From an uncultured Methanobacteriaceae archaeon (GTDB taxonomy: Archaea > Methanobacteriota > Methanobacteria > Methanobacteriales > Methanobacteriaceae): a DNA stretch of 38,540 nt. Location of the stretch: positions 1 through 38,540 of the forward strand of contig CADBRM010000020.1 of assembly GCA_902797085.1 (NCBI GenBank), given 5' to 3'. The number at the start of each line of letters is the position of its first letter. Position 1 is the first letter of the stretch. Of the stretch, positions 1 through 7,272 are shown piece by piece. The position numbers and the translations under genes were made by a program. The notes beneath the pieces were generated by a model, which saw nothing but the letters and a program-made list of their open reading frames with translations, was not told where the DNA came from and ran no database searches.

Positions 1-92
1 GTGTATGATGAAAATAGGATATGTTGAAATAAAACATCTTCCCTGTATGAAAGTGATATTTGAGTATTATTCATACTTTACTCGAAGTAATG

Positions 93-106
93 TTTTCTAC
101 AGAGCC
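93..106 (+). repeat. Dispersed intergenic motif, copy A
   Basis: TTTTCTACAGAGCC. Related 14-mers occur at 11580, 11811, 17055 and, inverted, at 28436. The similarity to copy C extends about 20 bases to the left: both have ATACTT followed by TAATGTTTTCT. The copy beside the transposase relic suggests these are insertion-sequence ends, which is inference. Confidence 0.4.
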
Positions 107-270
107 ATAATGTAATTATTGTTAGTTTAGAACTTTGTGTTCTGATTTTTTATTTTATCTATTATTAATATGCATTAATATATTTGTTTATAAATGATTA
201 TATACTTTATCAAATAATATTACTTTAAGTTATTAAAATATTTATTTTCCTGGTTTTTTAATCCTTAAAT

Positions 271-287
271 TAATTAGAGACTAATTA
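271..287. promoter_or_regulatory. Perfect inverted repeat upstream of the arginine decarboxylase gene
   Basis: TAATTAG and CTAATTA flank a 3-base spacer (AGA), a perfect 7-bp dyad ending about 40 bases before the ATG. Its placement fits an operator or the transcription start region. AT-rich dyads arise easily by chance in this genome, so confidence is moderate. Confidence 0.35.
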
Positions 288-326
288 CAAAGATGTTATT
301 GATAACTATTGGGGGGATTATTAATA

Positions 327-782
327 ATGAAAGTATCACTAACAAAAGGAGCATCAGAAGGACCAAACAAACTCAACGCCTTTGACAATGCATTACTTGA
401 AGCAAAAATTGGTAATGTTAATTTAATACCTGTTTCAAGTATGTTACCACCCAATACTGAAGTAATACCTATGCCAAATTTTGAACCGGGAGAAATGACG
501 AATTGTGTACTTTCCCATCAATATTCAGACAATCCGGGGGATGAAATATCTGCAGTAATAGCATTCTGTCAAGCTAGAGAAATGGGTTGTGTAATAGAAA
601 CCGGTGGAATAAACAGGGACGTTAAAGAACTCGAAGAGGAAGCAAGGTTCATGGCAGAATACATGATGGAAAAAAGGGAACTGGAAATCATAGATTACAA
701 AGAAGTTATTCAAACGCATGAAGTAATAGACAAGGCTAGTGTTGTGGCAGCACTTGTATATCATAATCCAAAAAGACATTAA
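327..782 (+). CDS. pdaD: Pyruvoyl-dependent arginine decarboxylase
   Basis: This enzyme decarboxylates arginine to agmatine, the first step of archaeal polyamine synthesis. It is made as a proenzyme that cleaves itself at a serine and turns that serine into a pyruvoyl cofactor. The 151-residue product shows the family signature LIPVSSMLPPNTE, with the expected Ser-Ser cleavage site at about residues 37-38, and the length matches the family (about 150-165). I chose the ATG at 327, which follows a GGGGGG ribosome-binding stretch at 311-316; an upstream in-frame TTG at 309 lies before that site. The gene stands alone with a hairpin terminator just downstream. Family assignment is confident; cleavage position is inferred from the motif. 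Confidence 0.93.
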   Translation: MKVSLTKGASEGPNKLNAFDNALLEAKIGNVNLIPVSSMLPPNTEVIPMPNFEPGEMTNCVLSHQYSDNPGDEISAVIAFCQAREMGCVIETGGINRDVKELEEEARFMAEYMMEKRELEIIDYKEVIQTHEVIDKASVVAALVYHNPKRH

Positions 783-792
783 AAATAGAGCA

Positions 793-823
793 GGGGAGTA
801 TAGTAGGGTACTCCTCATTTTTT
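793..823 (+). terminator. Hairpin plus T-run after pdaD
   Basis: GGGGAGTA and TACTCCTC form an 8-bp stem (one G-U pair in RNA) around an 8-base loop, followed by ATTTTTT. It lies between the convergent pdaD and hisC genes, 10 bases after the pdaD stop, and looks like an intrinsic-type terminator for the plus strand. Confidence 0.6.
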
Positions 824-824
824 G

Positions 825-1925
825 TTATTCTACTATTTCTTTAAGAACTTCAATGAACTTTTCATTCTTAGGATGAGTTTCAACACTAATTCGCATATAA
901 TATTCATCTAAGTCTTGGAAACTAGTACAATCTCTTACAATGATGCCGTTTTTCATTAACTCTTCAGCCATTTGTGCAGCAGTATAACCACTTTTATGCA
1001 AATCAACTAACAGATAGTTGGATTTGGATTTATATATGTGTAAATTTTTCATAGCATCAATGCTTTCATATAAGTATTCACGTTCGGCAATAGACTTTCT
1101 TGTAGATTCTTCAATAAACTCTTTATCCTCAAGAGTAGCAAGGACTGCTTTTTGGGAAGGTACGGTTAAGCTGAACACGGGCTTAATTCTGTTCATTTTT
1201 TCCAAAAAGTCGGGATTACTTAAACCGTAACCTATTCTAAGACCGGCAAGCCCCATAACTTTTGAAAAAGTTCTGATAATAAATACATTATCATACTTAT
1301 CTAACAGGTTAACATTGTTGGTTTCAGAAAATTCCCAATAAGCCTCATCAACAACTACTAATGCATCAGTGGCTTCAATTATCTTAATAATATCTTCTTG
1401 TGGAATCAGTCCGCCAGTAGGATTGTTGGGAGTACAAAGGAATATTGCCCTGGTTTTGTCGGTAATGTTATCTAACACGGAATCAACATCTAGTTTATTT
1501 TCTTCAACATCCCAACGAGCATAAACAGGTTTTGCAAACTGTTGTTTGAAAACATACTCATAATATGTGTATGTAGGTGGATGAACAATAAATTCATCAC
1601 CAGGTTCAATAACAGTCTTTGCTAGAACATCAAACAGTTCATCAGCACCGTCACCGCCTACAATTACCTGATTTTGCCCGACACCAGCATACTCAGCAAT
1701 TTTTTCCTTAAGATATTCATGATTGCTCTCAGGATATCGGTTCATCTCACAAATGGCATTTGTAATGGCATCATAAACTCCGGGAGCAGGACCCCATGGA
1801 TTTTCATTGGAACCTAACTTGATAATATCCTCTTCTTTTACACCATACTTTTCAGCAATTTCCTTCTTACTTCTACCCGGCACATATGTTTTAAATTCTT
1901 CAAGTACATTTCTAGTCTTAACCAT
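825..1925 (-). CDS. hisC: Histidinol-phosphate aminotransferase
   Basis: A PLP-dependent fold-type I aminotransferase that converts imidazole acetol phosphate and glutamate to histidinol phosphate in histidine synthesis. The 366-residue length is typical. Visible signatures are LGSNENPWGP (residues 37-46), CTPNNPTGG (164-172), VDEAY (192-196) and the PLP lysine in TFSKVMGLAGLRIGYG, about K222. The upstream gamma-carbonic-anhydrase-like gene ends only 6 bases before this start, so the two are probably co-transcribed. HisC-like enzymes can also act on aromatic substrates, so the exact substrate is inferred from family resemblance. Confidence 0.9.
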   Translation of the reverse strand: MVKTRNVLEEFKTYVPGRSKKEIAEKYGVKEEDIIKLGSNENPWGPAPGVYDAITNAICEMNRYPESNHEYLKEKIAEYAGVGQNQVIVGGDGADELFDVLAKTVIEPGDEFIVHPPTYTYYEYVFKQQFAKPVYARWDVEENKLDVDSVLDNITDKTRAIFLCTPNNPTGGLIPQEDIIKIIEATDALVVVDEAYWEFSETNNVNLLDKYDNVFIIRTFSKVMGLAGLRIGYGLSNPDFLEKMNRIKPVFSLTVPSQKAVLATLEDKEFIEESTRKSIAEREYLYESIDAMKNLHIYKSKSNYLLVDLHKSGYTAAQMAEELMKNGIIVRDCTSFQDLDEYYMRISVETHPKNEKFIEVLKEIVE

Positions 1926-1931
1926 AATAAT

Positions 1932-2402
1932 CTACTCTTCTTTTCCAAATGCAAGGTTAACATATTCATCGGCATTAGCAGTAATGCCTTTAATTTCTTC
2001 TTCATTCAATTCTCTAACAGCCTTTGCAGGACTGCCAATAATCAGGGAACCTTCAGGGAATTCCTTATTTTCAGTCACTAATGCTCCGGCTCCAACCAGG
2101 GAATTACTTTTAATGTGGGCACCATTCAAAACAATAGCACCCATACCAATAATTACATTATCGTCAATAGTACATCCGTGAATTATAGCACCATGTCCGA
2201 TAGAAACGTTCTTACCAATTTTAACTGGTTTACCTTCACTAACATGCACAACACAATTGTCCTGTACATTTGATCTTTCACCAATACTGATAGGAGCTTC
2301 ATCACCCCTAACTACAGCGTTATACCAGATACCAACTTTATCACTGAGTGTTACATCACCAACAACTTTGGCACCCTCATAAATTTTAGTTTTATCAGAC
2401 AT
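1932..2402 (-). CDS. Gamma-class carbonic anhydrase-like hexapeptide-repeat protein
   Basis: A 156-residue left-handed beta-helix protein of the Cam/CamH/YrdA group. Hexapeptide-type repeats run through residues 10-120. Three histidines match the metal ligands of gamma carbonic anhydrases: H53 (VVHV), H70 and H75 (IGHGAIIHG), with the same five-residue spacing between the last two as in Methanosarcina Cam. The long acidic loop of true Cam is absent, so this is the short CamH-like form, whose members do not always have measurable carbonic anhydrase activity. It is the first gene of a probable two-gene unit with hisC; the link to histidine synthesis is not obvious. Confidence 0.82.
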   Translation of the reverse strand: MSDKTKIYEGAKVVGDVTLSDKVGIWYNAVVRGDEAPISIGERSNVQDNCVVHVSEGKPVKIGKNVSIGHGAIIHGCTIDDNVIIGMGAIVLNGAHIKSNSLVGAGALVTENKEFPEGSLIIGSPAKAVRELNEEEIKGITANADEYVNLAFGKEE

Positions 2403-2895
2403 TATATCACTTTATTTATATTTTAATTTTTATTATTTTTCTTACACATTAAGGTTTAATTTGGAACTATTTATTTTTTTCTAAAACAGAAAATATCATT
2501 TATTTCTCTATAAAAAAGGTATAATCCGTTAACAGTTTGAAATTCCATAATAAGGGGAATTAGGATAGAAGTATTTTGATATTATTAACATTTTTGGTTC
2601 AGGGCGATTATGTGGCTAATTATCTAGTTGAAGTTCTTGCACGAGGAAATTACACAGACTTAAATTCATCTAAAGCTACATTAACAATACTAAAATAACA
2701 TTCTTTTCTTTTTTTTGCATGAATTCTTTTTTTGATTTTATGCATATCTTCATAAGTTAATAGGTTTTTTCTAACATTTTCCTGTTTTTATGGAAGGTAT
2801 GTTCATAATACTTTCGGTATTAAATTTTAAAATTATTAGTATTTGGAATTACAAATAGTATATCAGTAATTTATTATAGTGCGTATAGTGATTTT
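2403..2895. other. AT-rich divergent intergenic region, possible short ORF
   Basis: A 490-base gap between the divergent carbonic-anhydrase-like and radical SAM genes. It must hold both promoters. The only coding hint is a TTG-started frame on the plus strand at 2576-2698 (40 codons) reading LILLTFLVQGDYVANYLVEV at its start. It has less A/T than its surroundings but no good ribosome-binding site and no recognisable family, so I do not call it a gene. No tRNA or other RNA gene was seen. Confidence 0.4.
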
Positions 2896-3612
2896 ATGAA
2901 TATTCAACCAACTTATTCCTCTCTGGATTATCCCGGAAAAATGGCTTTGGTTCTATTTACTCCAGGATGCAATCTTAGATGTAAATATTGTCATAATCCT
3001 CAACTGCTTAAAAACCAGCAGCTTACCCGGTGGGATATTGAGGAGATTGAGGAAGAAGTTGAAAGTAATATGGATTTCATTGATGCTATTGTGCTTAGTG
3101 GTGGCGAACCACTGTTGCATGTTGATGATATTAAGAATTTCATTAAACAAGCTAAGGATAATGATTTATTGGTTAAATTGGATACTAATGGTTTGCATCC
3201 CGATGAAACTAGGGAAATCATTAGGGATTTGGATTATGTTGCAATGGATATTAAAGCACCATTGGATAAATATTATAAGATTAGTGATGTTTATCCAAGT
3301 AATACTAGGGAATTAATCACAGAAACTATCAATTTAATTATGGATTCGGATGTATATCTTGAATGTAGAACAACATATGTTCCTGGATTATTGGAACCGA
3401 AGGATGTTGCTGAACTTACAAGAGATCTTAATTGTAATCGTTATACGCTTCAACAGTTTAGAAATAGGGTAACATTGGATTCTAGTTTGTCCAATTATGA
3501 AGAACCTAATCCTGAATTTTTAAGGGAAATATTAGAAAATATTGAAACCAAAATACCGGAAATTCGTCTAAAATCTAGACAATTTGGTAATCAACTGATA
3601 AAGAGAAATTAA
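2896..3612 (+). CDS. Radical SAM protein, anaerobic ribonucleotide reductase activase-like
   Basis: A radical S-adenosylmethionine enzyme of the NrdG-like activating group (238 residues). The cluster-binding motif CxxxCxxC is at C25, C29 and C32 (PGCNLRCKYC), followed by the GGEP SAM-binding motif (SGGEPLL) near residue 70. The N-terminal YSSLDYPGKMALVLFTPGCN is characteristic of the NrdG2/YjjW-like subgroup, which installs glycyl radicals or has unknown targets. No partner reductase lies nearby. The next gene starts one base after its stop, so the two are co-transcribed. The family is certain; the substrate protein is not. Confidence 0.85.
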   Translation: MNIQPTYSSLDYPGKMALVLFTPGCNLRCKYCHNPQLLKNQQLTRWDIEEIEEEVESNMDFIDAIVLSGGEPLLHVDDIKNFIKQAKDNDLLVKLDTNGLHPDETREIIRDLDYVAMDIKAPLDKYYKISDVYPSNTRELITETINLIMDSDVYLECRTTYVPGLLEPKDVAELTRDLNCNRYTLQQFRNRVTLDSSLSNYEEPNPEFLREILENIETKIPEIRLKSRQFGNQLIKRN

Positions 3613-3613
3613 C

Positions 3614-4747
3614 ATGCCAATTTTATTATTAGGAAATAGGGATATTGATTTGATATCTGGAAAGAGGAATATTACTATAAGGAGGCTTTGGAAACAACCG
3701 TTATACCGTGGTGATAGGTTGTATTGTTACTGGAATATTCTCTCTAAGGAAAGGGAGAAAATATTTGAGGCTGAAGTAACAAAAGTTGACATTCTTACTT
3801 TCAAAGAGGTAATATCTGATAATGAGCTTCCAGCAAAATTGGGCTATAAAAATTCCAGAGAGTTAGAGAAAGACCTTAGAAAATCGTATCCCAACAATAC
3901 AAAGGATAATGATGAATTCCAAGTTTTCGAATTTAAGAAACTTCATGTTACTCAGTGGGAAGGATCCGCTATAAATCAAAAGAATATGATTATTAAGAAG
4001 GCGGATGTACTATTTGACATGGGGGAATACAGGCAATCATCGTTATGTTACCAAGCAGCATTGGAATATGATCCTGATGATGCTAACTTATTAAATCGTA
4101 TTGGGGACAATCTTACTCGTCTTGGACAGTTTGGGGATGCTATTAAAAATTATAGGAAAGCAATAAAGTTAGAGCCAAATAATGAGTATTTATATAATAA
4201 CATGGCAATAGCCTACCTTAATAAGGGAGAACCAGATAAGGCTCTTAAGATGAGTACGGAGGCTTTTAAAGTCAATCCACAAAATACCACCATCCTTTAT
4301 TGGAGGGGCTTGATTTATGAAATGTTAAATGATTTTGAAAAGGCGTTACAATACTTTGACAATGTACTGCAAATAGATGATACTGACCCTGATGTATGGA
4401 ACGAAAGGGGAACAATATTGAATATGCTTGGTAAAAGTGAAGAAGCATTGGAATCATATGATAAATCATTGGAACTATGTCTTGATGATATGAAAGACTC
4501 TACAACATGGGCAAGCAAGGGAAATACTTTGCTGGACTTGCAGCGTTACGAGGAAGCAATAGAATGTTATGATAATGCATTAAAAATAGATGATACTAAT
4601 GCAATCATATTAAACAATAAGGGAGTGGCATACATGGAATTGGACAACTTCCAAAGGGCCATAGAGTGCTTTACAAAAGTATTGGTAATGTACCCTAACA
4701 ATCCCGATGCACAAGTGCTGCAGGAAGTTTGTCTTGAAAATTTATAG
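3614..4747 (+). CDS. ASCH-like domain fused to tetratricopeptide repeats
   Basis: The 377-residue product has two parts. Residues 1 to about 115 resemble an ASCH (PUA-like, RNA-associated) domain: a conserved sGkrniTiRrlWkqPLYRGDRLYCYW pattern at residues 15-41 (its start reads SGKRNITIRRLWKQP). From about residue 125 to the end there are roughly seven TPR units of 34 residues, with typical A..Y..AL.. and P.N...L.N.G patterns (for example YRQSSLCYQAALEYDP). TPRs bind proteins, while ASCH domains are thought to bind RNA or nucleotides, so an adaptor role is plausible but inferred. It starts one base after the radical SAM gene, so it may serve that enzyme. Confidence 0.7.
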   Translation: MPILLLGNRDIDLISGKRNITIRRLWKQPLYRGDRLYCYWNILSKEREKIFEAEVTKVDILTFKEVISDNELPAKLGYKNSRELEKDLRKSYPNNTKDNDEFQVFEFKKLHVTQWEGSAINQKNMIIKKADVLFDMGEYRQSSLCYQAALEYDPDDANLLNRIGDNLTRLGQFGDAIKNYRKAIKLEPNNEYLYNNMAIAYLNKGEPDKALKMSTEAFKVNPQNTTILYWRGLIYEMLNDFEKALQYFDNVLQIDDTDPDVWNERGTILNMLGKSEEALESYDKSLELCLDDMKDSTTWASKGNTLLDLQRYEEAIECYDNALKIDDTNAIILNNKGVAYMELDNFQRAIECFTKVLVMYPNNPDAQVLQEVCLENL

Positions 4748-4759
4748 GAGTGCAATATT

Positions 4760-4843
4760 ATGGATAAAAGAACGTTAAACAGTATATTGGTTTCGGTACT
4801 GATTATAATAGTTATAGTGATTTTAGGTTCATTCTTGAGATAA
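4760..4843 (+). CDS. Small single-pass membrane protein (27 residues)
   Basis: A 27-residue ORF starting MDKRTLNSILVSVLIIIVIV and ending FLR, that is, a charged N-terminus, one strongly hydrophobic helix of about 17 residues, and a basic end. A good ribosome-binding site, AGGAGTG at 4747-4753, stands 6 bases before the ATG, and the gene follows the ASCH-TPR gene by 12 bases, which suggests co-transcription. I know no family for it. The ribosome-binding site and clean positive-inside topology support it as real; it has no homology support here. Confidence 0.55.
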   Translation: MDKRTLNSILVSVLIIIVIVILGSFLR

Positions 4844-4884
4844 AAGGTTTCTATAAAAAAATAGTAGAAAAATAAGGTTTTAAA

Positions 4885-5148
4885 CTATTTTTTCCACCTT
4901 TTTAATTGTGGCATAACCTTATTTAACATTACAGTTACGGATTGTTCGTCCATGTCGGAATTTGCAACAGTCAATGGTATGCAAAATTCAATCATTTCGG
5001 CCATAGTGAAATCTTCTTTAAATTCTCCATTTTCATAACAGAACTTGCAATAATCTTCACTTAAGCTACCGTCTTCATTTGTACCACGGATTTCATCATT
5101 CATAGGCATAGCACAAGATTGGCAAAATTTATTATTATCAAATTCCAT
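4885..5148 (-). CDS. Small zinc-ribbon protein
   Basis: An 87-residue protein with four cysteines in two CxxC knuckles: FCQSC (C9, C12) and YCKFC (C34, C37). It fits the family described in Pfam as a putative zinc-ribbon domain, with sequences of the form FCQSCGMPM...E.YCKYCY.NG.F, found in many anaerobes and of unknown function. The start is supported by AGGGTGAT upstream of the ATG. The gene is convergent with the plus-strand genes to its left and is probably monocistronic. The C-terminal half is helical and basic. Confidence 0.8.
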   Translation of the reverse strand: MEFDNNKFCQSCAMPMNDEIRGTNEDGSLSEDYCKFCYENGEFKEDFTMAEMIEFCIPLTVANSDMDEQSVTVMLNKVMPQLKRWKK

Positions 5149-5474
5149 AATTAATCACCCTAGAAAAATTTGTTTTTAAATATATATTATTATTGTATGT
5201 ATGTATTAATTATATGTTTTAATTTATTTTTTTCTCGAATTGTTTCTTAAGTTAATATATTGTTAATAATTACATGATAATGGCTACAAAATCAGGGGAT
5301 GGTTGGAAAATCTATCCTTTGTAACTCGGGCTTGGGACGGCTAATAAAATACTGCTTATTCATATGTTAATCTGTGGGAAGAGTAATGGTTATAAGTCAA
5401 CCAATCAATCGCTCTTTTCATCCATTTCAGTGTGATATTCTTCCTTTCTGATTGGTGGTGTGAACTTTGGGATG
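5149..5474. other. Intergenic region with out-of-frame coding remnants or a structured RNA
   Basis: The part at 5280-5470 is visibly less A/T-rich than ordinary intergenic DNA here. On the minus strand, beyond the UPF0280 stop, a shifted frame continues with INIPKFTPPIRKEEYHTEMD and ends at 5405; a 21-residue ATG ORF follows at 5356-5421 and a further open stretch contains ISRPKPELQRIDFPTIP. On the plus strand TGGTT and AACCA pair inside a GAAGAG/CTCTTT stem near 5377-5420. A decayed gene or a structured RNA could each explain this; I cannot decide. Confidence 0.35.
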
Positions 5475-6173
5475 TTAATTGATTCTTACTATTCTTGGTA
5501 TATTCCCTACTTTTGCAAGGTATTCTCCCTTGATAACTATTACTCCATCATAATAAGAAGAGTATTCTTCGGCCTTTTCCAATGCGTTGTTTACTATTTC
5601 TTCATCATCTTCCCCGTTTCCATAGTTTCCTATTTGTGTTGCAAGACTATCTGTTATACTCGCTTCTTTTCCCAGAACTATTGTGGCATCAGTCTTTCCA
5701 AAACTTTTTGATGGGCCTACCGTTCCACTGGATGTGCATACTCCATAAGAGTCTTTTTGAGGTTTTAATTTTAGTCCAATATTATTTGAGAAAGGACTTT
5801 TACCTGCATATATTGCAAGTATGGCTTCTTTGTTGGTCTTTAATGCAATGTCTCCACCATTTTCTATTATTGAGTATCTTGTATCAAATTTTTCAAGATG
5901 TTCTAGGCATATTTGACTCATACTGCCTGCTACTGCTGACATGGGACCTATGCCACTAATGTTTGAAGCTTTTGTCATCAGATTCAGGATTCTTGGTTTT
6001 TCGATCTGAGGTACTTTTCTGTAACCGTTAAATTGGTGATTTCTGTTTATTTCATTTTGTATTATTGTTCTTTGTTTAGCAATGAATTCTTCTAGATTTG
6101 CATTGATATCAGTTTTTAATAATAAATGTGTTGATTCTATGTTTATTTCTTTCTCTATAATCTTTGAATTCAT
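5475..6173 (-). CDS. UPF0280 family protein (ApbE-like fold)
   Basis: A 232-residue protein of the UPF0280 family, common in methanogens and distantly related to the ApbE flavin-transferase fold. Recognisable stretches are ISGIGPMSAVAGSMSQ (residues about 93-108), ENGGDIAL (about 123-130) and CTSSGTVGPSKSFGKTDATI (about 168-187). The GDI and SFGKTDA-type motifs resemble the metal- and FAD-binding segments of ApbE, but enzymatic function is not established for the family. It is divergent from the membrane bPH gene, with a shared AT-rich promoter region carrying a 10-bp inverted repeat. Confidence 0.85.
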   Translation of the reverse strand: MNSKIIEKEINIESTHLLLKTDINANLEEFIAKQRTIIQNEINRNHQFNGYRKVPQIEKPRILNLMTKASNISGIGPMSAVAGSMSQICLEHLEKFDTRYSIIENGGDIALKTNKEAILAIYAGKSPFSNNIGLKLKPQKDSYGVCTSSGTVGPSKSFGKTDATIVLGKEASITDSLATQIGNYGNGEDDEEIVNNALEKAEEYSSYYDGVIVIKGEYLAKVGNIPRIVRIN

Positions 6174-6214
6174 ATTATTTTTGTCCTAAATTTTGTATAT
6201 ACTCGGGTTAATTA

Positions 6215-6248
6215 TAAATATATTATTCATTAATTACAAATATATTTA
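6215..6248. promoter_or_regulatory. Divergent promoter dyad (probable opposed TATA boxes)
   Basis: TAAATATATT and AATATATTTA form a perfect 10-bp inverted repeat with a 14-base spacer, midway between the divergent UPF0280 and bPH genes. Both arms match the archaeal TATA-box pattern, one facing each gene, so two opposed core promoters are the simplest reading. Confidence 0.45.
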
Positions 6249-6277
6249 ACATATATATTAAAAGGAAGGTATTACTG

Positions 6278-7261
6278 ATGATGCCGAAACCAAATCAGAA
6301 TAAACATATAGAGCGTAGTAATAGGGGAGAATATGATACTATTCATTCCGAAAAGTTATTACTGGAGACTAAACCTAATTTTTGGTTGTACTCCGATAAT
6401 TTTCTACTGAAAATTGTAGTGCTGTTCTTGCTAATATTCATGTTTGCACCAATTATGGCAATTGTTTATACTTTACACTCTCAGTTGGTAAGCAACTTTC
6501 ATATTTCAATTGATAATGTAATGTTTTATGCTGAATTATTACTTATGCTCTTGATATTGGTGGTAATAATTAAGTTAATCTTGGATATTATGGACTGGAA
6601 TTATACGAAGTACGTCTTCACGGATAAACGTATTATCATTGAGAGAGGATTTATTCGTAAGGAAAAAATCATGATGTCATATAACAAAATTCAGGACATA
6701 GAAATTAGACAATCATTGCTTGAAAGATTAATCAGTGTTGGTGACATTATAATTTATGGAGCTAATGAAATGTCAGAAACAATTCTTGATGATATTCCGT
6801 CTCCAAAAAATGTTGAAGAAATAATATTAACACAGATGAACAATATTGGTTTTGGTAATCAAAACACCTATATGAACAATAATTTCCAACAACAAGGTTA
6901 TCAGCAACAATATCAGCAGCCTAACTACCAGCCACAGAGTAATTATAATCAGCAGCCTAACTACCAGCCACAGAGTAATTATAATCAGCAGCCTAACTAC
7001 CAGCCACAAAATCAACAGAATTACATGGATGAAGGTTACATTCAACCGGATCATTATGATGAATATCGACAGGATTATTCTCAGGACAATTACCTGGAAG
7101 ATGAAGGGTTTATTCAACCGGACCACAATCAATATGATGAAACCAACAACGTGTCTGTAAAAGAAAGATGGGAAGACAACAGAAACAATTATCAGTCCAG
7201 ACAACTGGATAAAGAAGAAATACTAAGAAAACATGATGAAATGTTTAAAAGACATAAATAG
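6278..7261 (+). CDS. Membrane protein with bPH domain and Q/N-rich repeat tail
   Basis: A 327-residue protein in three parts. Two membrane helices lie at about residues 42-66 and 81-104. They are followed by a bacterial PH domain of the YdbS/YdbT membrane-flanked type (about 107-188; YVFTDKRIIIERGFIRKEK is the hallmark start). Residues 195-327 are low-complexity, rich in Gln, Asn, Tyr and Pro, with a 12-residue repeat (QQPNYQPQSNYN) and a duplicated GYIQPDH/GFIQPDH motif. Tail composition resembles prion-like disordered regions. A GGAAGGT ribosome-binding site precedes two adjacent ATGs (6278, 6281). Function of archaeal bPH proteins is unknown; the tail suggests protein-protein assembly at the membrane, which is inference. 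Confidence 0.8.
   Translation: MMPKPNQNKHIERSNRGEYDTIHSEKLLLETKPNFWLYSDNFLLKIVVLFLLIFMFAPIMAIVYTLHSQLVSNFHISIDNVMFYAELLLMLLILVVIIKLILDIMDWNYTKYVFTDKRIIIERGFIRKEKIMMSYNKIQDIEIRQSLLERLISVGDIIIYGANEMSETILDDIPSPKNVEEIILTQMNNIGFGNQNTYMNNNFQQQGYQQQYQQPNYQPQSNYNQQPNYQPQSNYNQQPNYQPQNQQNYMDEGYIQPDHYDEYRQDYSQDNYLEDEGFIQPDHNQYDETNNVSVKERWEDNRNNYQSRQLDKEEILRKHDEMFKRHK
6914..7008 (+). repeat. 36-bp coding tandem repeat
   Basis: Two perfect 36-bp units (6914-6949, 6950-6985) and a partial third (6986-7008) encode the Q/N/P/Y-rich tail of the bPH protein. Identity at the DNA level suggests recent expansion and possible length variation between strains. Confidence 0.9.
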
Positions 7262-7272
7262 TGGGATGTTAA

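Larger units (their letters stand above)
1..326. other. AT-rich upstream region of the arginine decarboxylase gene, with a possible gene remnant
   Basis: This stretch holds no convincing complete gene. An open frame at 5-115 on the plus strand (36 codons from ATG at 5) ends inside it and may continue left of the window; it carries one of the dispersed TTTTCTACARAGCC motifs at 93-106, so it may be mobile-element debris. The rest is A/T-rich promoter DNA with a perfect inverted repeat at 271-287. Confidence 0.4.

Noticed and set aside
2576-2698. 40-codon TTG ORF before the radical SAM gene
   Set aside because: Weak start context and no family resemblance; kept only as a comment on the intergenic region.
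5280-5420. tRNA, RNase P or SRP RNA in the higher-GC intergenic stretch
   Set aside because: No T-loop, no RNase P conserved segments and no SRP helix-8 motif could be found.
6914-7008. 36-bp repeats as a CRISPR array
   Set aside because: The units are directly adjacent, without spacers, and lie in frame inside a protein gene.
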